From assembly GCA_905221605.1 (NCBI GenBank), contig CAJNDS010002762.1, forward strand, positions 191,907 to 255,906: a stretch of DNA of 64,000 nucleotides, written 5' to 3'. The notes below the pieces were generated by a model. The model searched no databases. It saw only the letters and a list, made by a program, of their open reading frames with translations, and was not told the DNA's origin. This DNA is from Symbiodinium natans. Taxonomy: Eukaryota; Sar; Dinophyceae; Suessiales; Symbiodiniaceae. This document shows positions 57,673 to 64,000 of the stretch, in pieces (positions within the stretch are counted from its first letter, which is position 1; the number at the start of each line of letters is the position of its first letter). The position numbers and the translations under genes were made by a program.

Positions 57673-60600
57673 CTCCTTGAGTGGGGTCTTCGTGAACAAT
57701 TCCCCATGAATTCTGTCGCGCATGCAGCATGCTGTTAGCAGACATAGTATGACATTCTGACGACTAAGCTTGGGACATTGTCCCCCTGTTGAACGACCCA
57801 GCAAGAGACCGCTTCCGATCGAAGAATAATAGGTCCGAAAATTCCGACAGCTCCCCTTCACGCGTTTCACCGCCACACGGAGCGCCTTCGAAGTGCTGGA
57901 AGGCAAAGAGCTCGCCGGTGCGGCCAAATCCGGTCATGACCTCCGGCTGAGCTGTTCAGCTGAGGTTCTGGGGTTAGCTTCACGGCTCCAGTTGGGAGCC
58001 GCGATGGGGGGATGTGCGAGGTAATTGTACTTGCAGATTCTTTGCTTTTGCTTTGCTTGCATGCAAGCTTCTGGGAATACCGAGAAATTAACGGGACATG
58101 TGATCGGATACGTTGCGTCACCAAGGTGTGAACGGCTAGTTTTGCCGCCTTGGACAGGCAAGGGCCTGCGGGAAAATGCTGACTGTGGTCATGAGCTGTT
58201 AGTGTCAAGCTCTCGAACTAAACCAAGTCTTGATCCAAAGGGCTGTATCCAAGCCACGGCAGATCTAGCAGCCCCATGCAAACCCTCCTGGACAACGAAC
58301 CGTGGAACCAGGCGCACAGGGTTAGGGGGCTTAGAACGCGCAGGTGAGGATTCGGGCCTTCGGAATTCGAGAGTGCTCAATGCGTTTCAGGAGCATTTAG
58401 GGCACCGGGGCCTCATCGCAGATCATGAGGATGTCGTATTTGTTGCACAGCGATCGGATGCCTCCGGCAATCGAGCTTCTTGCTGCTTTGCATGGGCAAA
58501 GGGGCCTCCCCCCGCATTATGTAAGTAAAGCTCTACGCGGTCTCTGTGGCCACCTTGCAGCCTTGCAGTTGCACTCCCCATGAGCTTTTGGCGGGTAAGA
58601 GGAAGGCCCCCCAAGACAGAAGGCCCCCAGCGTTTCAAAGGCCCGAGCTTCTTGGACATTCTTTGGACGCAATCTATCTACGCATGGCCACCAACATGCT
58701 CCCGCAAAGAGGAGACCCTAGCATATTCGTGGGGTGGATCTCAATGGGGCAAAGACCAGGCCAGCTAGCTGTGCTTGAACAGGAACCCTAAAAGCCAAGA
58801 CCCTGCTCTTGTAAACCCTACTGGCAGTTAGAACCCCTCTCAGAAGACCCAACCCGAGGGAGCCTTCCATGTATCCGACGGCGGGTATCCTTGATTGCAC
58901 AGATTGCGTAGTTAACAACTCATGGATCGCGTAGTATCGCGCTTTACGGCATGAGGGGTACCTTATTGGGGTCCTCACGAAAAGGGGATCCTACAATTTG
59001 GGGTCCCCATTTTGCCGTAAGCCCCCATATCGCGCTTCCTAGGGAGGTCAAGGCTCAGGGAACGTGCAACCGTTGAGCAACTTTCCCGGAAAGCAGTTGT
59101 AATTTTCCTGAGTGGCATTTCCTAGTCGTACATTCCTTCCCAACACAAGTGCACTCCCAAAGTCTGTGAGCTTTGTACACCGCGATTCCCTGCCGAGCTA
59201 CAGCACACCGGCTGAGCCCGGAATGCTCTCGACCATGATGGCGGCGATGGTGGACGGGCCTGTGTACAGAGCCACGCTGAGCACACTGGCAAAGTCACTC
59301 TCGCCGTGGTCGCTGCTAGCATGCACATGCCTTCGTGTTGAATATCACTTGCAGTTGCAGGTGCTCTAAGAGAAGGCGGAGCTCTGGCAAACTAAAGTCC
59401 AAAGATTTTCCGAGCCTTCTGCCACAATCTGCTCCTGCGGCACGCCAAGCTCGGGGAAATACTTTTGCTTAATCCAAGAATCCAAAATCCTGCATCCTGT
59501 AGCCAACTCAAGCTAAACACAGTTACCTGAGCATATATGTCTTGACAGCTGAAAAGGCTCCAGTAGACTCATCAGCTCCTCCAGGCATGCCAAAGCCATC
59601 GCACAAGCTGCTTCGTCCTTTGCCGCGGCAACTGAGAGAAATGAAAGAGAGCGCGTACGAAGACTTTGGGACAAGGCTACTGAGGCATTCGTTTTCTTTA
59701 CCACTTCGTAGTGCGAAGCCTTTTGCAGCAAGGCTCTCAAAAGGAGGGTTTAACACCCAGGTGTGAGGTATGAGCCTTTGAACATATGACGCCTTTGCAT
59801 GCCGATGCTCTGTTGTGGTTCCAAGAAAAAATGTCACGAAAGCAAACCCCCCAGGGTCATGCGTGTGAAGATGTATCTCTTGTGAGAGAACGTTTGTTTG
59901 CTGTGGCAGAAGCCATCTGTGACTTCGTTGCCTCTGAGCTCTGACAAATGACGCCCACATGGGTCTGCTGAGGGTGTTCCCCTTCAACACTTTGCCTTAC
60001 TCCCGCATTGTCTTTTCGCTAACAAACCCTCATGCCCCAAACCCTAAATCCCAAACATAACACTAAACATGCTCAAACACTTTAGGGTCGGGCGAAGCAG
60101 TGAAGCCTTTACCCACTTGTTGCGCCGCTCAGTGGGGCCTATAGCCGTGTCCCCCGACAGCCAGATTTAAGTTTCTCCCCGAAAAAGGCACAAGATGCTG
60201 TGCCACCTTGGAACTCACTAGAGACCCTCAGTGTTTTGGCTCACACAGATACGCAAACTGCTTGGATTCTCCGATTCTGGGTCTAGAGGCATGTGGGCAG
60301 CTCAAGTAACTCAAGTAACCGTCAGGGTGTGTTTGGCAACGCCCCATCCATTCCAAGCAGAGCGCCGTCTCTCCCCAGCGGAAGTAGTGCGGCTCCGGGT
60401 TGAACCTCCGCCATTCCGCAAGGCCAAGTGTCAGAGCGCATCTTCGCTTAAGGCATGCGATTCCTAGTTGGGGTTAGATGCCGACATGTAGGATACTCAT
60501 TTGGCAATTTTGCACGATCAACCCACGTCAGCACAGCAATTCCCAGAACCCGAGACCCCCGAACCGAATACACTTTCTTGGTGAACCTTTGCTGGAGCAT

Positions 60601-62548
60601 TGCCGGTTGGCTTTGGAGCGTCGCATTCGGTTCGATAGGGCCACACCCTGAGTCCGAACTCCTACAGGGTGCCCTTGACCTCACATACCGACCCAGAACC
60701 CCACATCGCAAACTTGATCCGGGAAGCATCTTGACAAATCCAGTAGCAGAGTCTCCAGCGAAGTGCCGGCGGAAGTCACCTATCATGCTCTGCTGCTGGC
60801 TGCAAACTGCATCACAAAGCCCGAAACACGCTGACCGGTGGCGGTGGGTCTCGGTCCCTTGGGTTTGGTTGGGCTTTTGGGCAGGTTTCTTAGTTCTGGA
60901 TGAGTGGCAGCTGTATCATTTTCATCGGTTAGGGGGTACAGATATGGTAGATGCAACTATACAGATGCAAATATCCTCAGCCCAGCAAATCACCACCCTC
61001 ACAGTAGCATTTCCTCATGGACCCTTACTCATACTGCGGGGAGTGTCGGATGTTCGGTAGGTCTTCTGAGGTTTTGAGACCTTCAAATGAAATTCCGAAA
61101 CATCGGAGGCCTGTCGCGCCAAGGGGTCCAAGCGAGCCACCATGGTACGAGCGGTACTGGTTGAATATCTTCGTCTTGCCTCCATGGGGTTTGCTTTGCG
61201 AGGAGGTTTCATAGCAAGGCAAAGGCACTTTTGAAGCACGGGTTCGAACTGCTTCGGTTTTGCTCACAAGGAAAAAGGCACGCATGCTTATGATTCATAA
61301 GGTGTCCATCGATTTTGTACTTGAGGTGCGCTGATGAGCGCAGCAACAACGCCCTACGTCATCGCGTCTATTCTTGAACAACCTACTGGTAGCTTTAGGC
61401 TACTTGCTCACGAACTGTGTGCTCGTCTGTAACAGAAGCAGGACGAGAATCCTAGGCAGTTCACAACCCCAAGCCCAATTTCATTCATGCGATCGACCCA
61501 AGCTCGGGTGCCTGTGTAGAGCCGTGCCAATCGAATGGCGCAGTCGTTCGCCTCTCCACCCGAAGACGGGAAAAGGAAACCTCGCATGAACCGGCGGAAC
61601 AAAACAGGAGCCTACGCGCCAAATATCCATACAACTACACCTCTAACTCTCGCCGGAGAACCAAGGCGACAAACACGACCTACTCTCTCAGCCTAGGGAT
61701 AGCTTCAGGGTTCTCACGCCGATCTCTTTACAAGTCTCCACATTCGCGCAAGACGCCGTTGAGGTCACCCGGCGCCAGGTCGGCCAAGAGCGCAGCCAAA
61801 CGCACGCGCACCTCGACGAGACCTGAGCTCACAAGGGCTCCGGTTGACCTCGCATTTTGGGAGAACTCAGGTGTTGAAGCTGAGTCAATGGCTTCAGCTC
61901 TCAGTGCTAAAGAAATTCAAAAAAAAGGATTTGTGGACTCGGGATTAGGGAGGATTCTGAAATACCCTGATAGACTCTCATGTGCCAATCGTCAACTTCG
62001 TTCGACATGATCACTTCAATCACGCGGCCCATTCCACCGTAGATGAAAGGTGACTTCTCCATCTGTTCGTGCATCGCAGCCTTCACCTTGGCTAGCAGAC
62101 TAGGAGCCCTGGAACATCTCTCACAACGCGTCCATCAGAACAGGCGATCACAACAAAGGAACTCAAATGCACGAAATCAGGCTACGGGGTCTGGATTTCA
62201 AGCACCCAGTGAACCGACATACATGGAGGGAGTCAGGAACAACATGTCACAAGGAAACACTCAGCAATGACGTCAACTGCGGGCGTGAGGTGAAGGGCTT
62301 GAAGGATCGACGTAGGAGACTTTGGGGCTTTCACTTTCACAGTCTAAGGAGGCAGCTGTCGGCAACGATAACCCCAAGCCCACTCACTGTCAACGCCACA
62401 GGGTCCTGCAACATCCAGAAGTCCCGAAGCTGCGAAAGGACCACGATCAAGGAGCTGTCTCGGGCATGGTGTGGCCGAGGTTGACGCAGACGGCTTCAGA
62501 AGTCCAGTCCAGGTACTGCTTCCCTGTGGAGTCGAAGACGTAAACGCC
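57635..62548 (-). CDS. Class-III (PLP-dependent) aminotransferase gene, 13 exons recognised, both ends missing
   Basis: Joined in phase, the exons encode a class-III aminotransferase of the omega-amino-acid:pyruvate kind: N-terminal YLDWTSEAVCVNLGH, the PLP-phosphate loop SSGGEAN, the YHGGSLG segment with the aromatic-histidine pair that stacks on PLP, the aspartate in ICDEVMTGFGRTG that binds the pyridine nitrogen, and AKGLT with the lysine that forms the internal aldimine. The order and spacing match the family. The enzyme moves an amino group between an omega-amino acid and a keto acid; the exact substrate cannot be read from these exons. The first exons (N-terminus or targeting peptide) and those after the lysine were not found. 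Eleven of thirteen donors are GC. Confidence 0.85.
57886..57940 (-). CDS. Aminotransferase exon with VMTGFGRTG motif
   Basis: Reads VMTGFGRTGELFAFQHFE. It continues CDE from the previous exon to give the family's DEVxxGFGRTG motif. Acceptor AGCCGGAG, GC donor |GCGCTC. Confidence 0.9.
58412..58461 (-). CDS. Aminotransferase exon with the PLP aspartate
   Basis: Reads IRSLCNKYDILMICDE; the Asp in CDE pairs with the PLP ring nitrogen. Acceptor TTGCCGGAG, GC donor |GCCCCG, phase exact with both neighbours. Confidence 0.9.
58864..58889 (-). CDS. Aminotransferase 26-nt micro-exon
   Basis: Encodes IPAVGYME, the 'GVIxPPxGYxxG' part of the family. Acceptor GTGCAATCAAG, GC donor |GCTCCC. Its boundaries are set by phase with both neighbours. 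Confidence 0.8.
58945..59027. mobile_element. Family D element with 10-bp target duplication, inside an aminotransferase intron
   Basis: 83 bp between two identical copies of TATCGCGCTT (58935-58944 and 59028-59037). It contains AAAGGGGATCCTACAATTTG and ends GCCGTAAGCCCCCA. It sits in the intron 58890-59206. Related repeats: 42741-42815 and 17255-17315. Confidence 0.65.
59207..59259 (-). CDS. Aminotransferase exon (STIAAIMVE)
   Basis: Reads PSTIAAIMVESIPGSAG, the 'GPxTIAAxxxExxxGxxG' stretch. Acceptor GTACACAG, GC donor |GCTGTA; the two leftover bases combine with the micro-exon to give Val. Confidence 0.85.
59527..59631 (-). CDS. Aminotransferase exon, helical linker
   Basis: A textbook acceptor (CATTTCTCTCAG) and donor (|GTAACTG). 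Reads AAKDEAACAMALACLEELMS then LLEPFQLSRHICS, corresponding to the helix before 'EGPxTIAA'. The last residues differ from the usual EGP, so the true donor may lie earlier. Confidence 0.75.
60380..60405 (-). CDS. Aminotransferase 26-nt micro-exon
   Basis: Encodes FNPEPHYF, the position of the family's 'PxxPYYxR' segment. GC donor |GCTGGG. Placed by phase with the exon upstream; the junction to 59527-59631 gives Leu rather than the usual Arg, so moderate. Confidence 0.5.
60710..60779 (-). CDS. Aminotransferase exon after ATG
   Basis: Reads DFRRHFAGDSATGFVKMLPG, following LGATG of the previous exon ('GDxRR...GVVKxLP' in relatives). Acceptor CATGATAG, GC donor |GCGATG (a GT donor |GTATGT at 60688 is the alternative). 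Confidence 0.75.
61111..61179 (-). CDS. Aminotransferase exon with YRSYHGGSLG
   Basis: Reads KTKIFNQYRSYHGGSLGPLG then AT. The Tyr-His-Gly segment stacks on the PLP ring in class-III enzymes. Acceptor CCCCATGGAG, GC donor |GCCTCC. Confidence 0.9.
61512..61580 (-). CDS. Aminotransferase exon with SSGGEAN loop
   Basis: Reads FLFPSSGGEANDCAIRLARL then YT. The loop binds the PLP phosphate; most relatives have SGSEAN or GGSEAN. Acceptor TTCATGCGAG, GC donor |GCACCC. Confidence 0.92.
61757..61822 (-). CDS. Aminotransferase exon (LAPGDLN)
   Basis: Reads LVEVRVRLAALLADLAPGDL then N, the 'LAxxLxxLxPGDLN' stretch preceding the PLP loop. Acceptor GTGAGCTCAG, GC donor |GCGTCT. Confidence 0.88.
62029..62086 (-). 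CDS. Aminotransferase exon (VKAAMHEQ)
   Basis: Reads VKAAMHEQMEKSPFIYGGM. Acceptor TAGCCAAG, GC donor |GCCGCG, one leftover G forming Gly with the next exon. Confidence 0.88.
62456..62548 (-). CDS. Aminotransferase N-terminal exon (YLDWTSEAVCVNLGH)
   Basis: 31 codons, phase 0: GVYVFDSTGKQYLDWTSEAV then CVNLGHTMPET. It matches 'GVYVYDxxGKxYLDWxSxxxxxNLGHxxP' of class-III aminotransferases. Acceptor CACTGCTCCAG, GC donor |GCTCCT. Upstream exons not found. Confidence 0.9.
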
Positions 62549-62559
62549 CTGGAGCAGTG

Positions 62560-63620
62560 CTCAGGGGGTTGGAGGGCTTGGAACTTTGGAGCGTGGACAT
62601 ATGGGGACTGTGGAGTTCATGTACGACCAGAGGTTGGAGATCCTGGCTTCAATTTCTCCCTCCTCTGCATCCAAAGAGGACTACCTATCACAAGAAGGAT
62701 TTCCGTGCGCCAGGCATCGCTGAACGTGAGCAGATTTCGCATTGCATGGCCCCATTATGTGGTATGTGAAGGCTTGGGACAAAGAAGAAAGGACATAAAT
62801 CGTCAGATTTGCAATGCGAGCGACTGGCAGCGTGTATGGCAGCCGGAAAGCAAGTGCTATGCTTAGGCACTGTATGAGCTTCAAGTTCACAAGTTACGCG
62901 ATATGCACGTCTGCGCACATCATGTTCCGTGCCATCTCTGGACGTTCCTAGGCCCTCTCCCGACAAGCCTCTGCACGCTCCACGACGGGAATATTCTCCA
63001 GGGCTGCGGAAGGGGACCTCCCCACAACAACATGCTCGCAATCCCAGGCCCGCTTGCACTCCTTAGACTTTCATCGACTTTCAATCTTGTAGAGATTGCC
63101 ATTAGAACGGTGCTATTCTCCTGAGGGTCCACGTCGTGAGGTTTCTGGCTATCTTGACAAGGGCTCCTACCAGTAAGACTGTGAGGTGCACCCATTTCGG
63201 CTCTTCCGATGCTAGAATTCTAAAGCCGATGAGCCCGCCCCTCCACACCATGTCAGCATCGTGTGCTTGACTGCGGCCGCACGCAGCTCGCCATCTGACC
63301 TGACGAAGGCGCAGCAACATGTTCATCCTCCTTCTGTGTAGGTTTGGCGTAGTGGCTTTTAGTGGACTTATCAGGATAGCTGTGGCAAAGGTAAGCTTCA
63401 AGGCCAGCCCACGTTCGATGCCCAGTGCCCTCGGCACAAGGATCTCCGCTTCCAAATGTTTGACCGGATACTGACATCTCAAGCCCTGCTTCGCAAAACA
63501 TGACACGTCCGACATTTTGGTGAACGAGTTAGCCCTAGCCCGAATCAGTCTCAGCCAAGGACCAGGAGGCTTCCCAATGGCGTGCACTGGCGGTGCCAGA
63601 ACTGTTGTCCTCTGACCACA
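62560..63620. other. No gene recognised; expected to hold upstream aminotransferase exons
   Basis: The N-terminal exons of the minus-strand aminotransferase should lie here or beyond the window. Open frames exist (for example 62681-62890) but none matches the family clearly. Confidence 0.4.
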
Positions 63621-63627
63621 ACGCCAT

Positions 63628-63728
63628 GTGTGTGTGTGTGTGTGTGTGTCTCTGTGTGTGTGTGTGTGCGTGTGTGTGTGTCTCTGTGTGTCTCTGTGTG
63701 TGTGTGTGTGTGTGTGTGTGTCTGTGGT

Positions 63729-63765
<37 letters not shown>

Positions 63766-63788
63766 CGTGTGTGTGTGTGGGTGCGTGC

Positions 63789-63878
<90 letters not shown>

Positions 63879-64000
63879 GTGCGCGTGTGCGCGTGTGCGT
63901 GTGTGCGTGTGTGCGTGTGTGCGTTTGCGCGTGTGTGCGTCTGCGCGTGTGTGCGTGTGTGCGTGTGTGCGTGTGTGCGTGTGTGCGTGTGTGCGTGTGT
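63628..64000 (+). repeat. (TG)n / (TGCG)n microsatellite running off the window
   Basis: TGTG with TCTC, GGTG and TGCG variants; the end is outside the window. Confidence 0.98.

Noticed and set aside
60455..61060. 201-codon plus-strand frame
   Set aside because: Antisense to the aminotransferase exon at 60710-60779 and its introns; no protein-like character.

Overview
This 64-kb window looks like a piece of a dinoflagellate nuclear genome, most likely a Symbiodiniaceae or related alga. The reasons are: very low coding density; genes cut into exons of about 25-170 nt; many introns with a GC donor; PPR genes with the 'FNAAISACEK' flavour seen in dinoflagellates; very long (TG)n, poly-C/poly-G and (CCCTAAA)n/(TTTAGGG)n tracts; and no prokaryotic signals (no operons, ribosome-binding sites or long ORFs). 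No rRNA, tRNA, CRISPR array or complete mobile element was seen. The longest open frames lie in microsatellites and are artefacts.

The clearest gene is a class-III (PLP-dependent) aminotransferase on the minus strand at 57.6-62.6 kb. Thirteen small exons join in phase into one protein with the family's landmarks in order: N-terminal YLDW...NLGH, the SSGGEAN phosphate-binding loop, YHGGSLG, ICDEVMTGFGRTG, and the catalytic lysine in AKGLT. Eleven of its thirteen donors read as GC. A second minus-strand gene, or decayed gene array, at 33.8-46.5 kb encodes PPR repeats. Its motifs are split over micro-exons, five of which carry the helix-A signature.

At 0-33 kb the minus strand holds a scatter of short exons from one or more proteins I cannot name. 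One (about 7.0-7.1 kb) ends like an acyl-carrier (phosphopantetheine-binding) domain, suggesting a polyketide-synthase-like protein. More minus-strand exons lie at 34.6, 47.6 and 53.5 kb. Possible plus-strand coding was seen only at about 53.0 and 55.3 kb, so the 57-62 kb gene may converge on a plus-strand gene, with a 1.2-kb (TG)n tract between them.

The most striking pattern is that the many telomere-like arrays are not randomly placed. Read on the sense (minus) strand, TTTAGGG arrays sit at intron 5' ends (donors |GTTTAGGG, |GTAGGGTTTAGGG, |GTTCAGGG) and CCCTAAA arrays sit at intron 3' ends, just before the acceptor AG. The two ends of an intron are therefore complementary; in one case (7112-7194) the whole intron is a short telomere-repeat hairpin. 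Several families of short non-autonomous inverted-repeat elements with 8-10 bp target duplications also lie in the introns. Exon limits were placed by eye from splice signals, reading frame and phase, without any database search.
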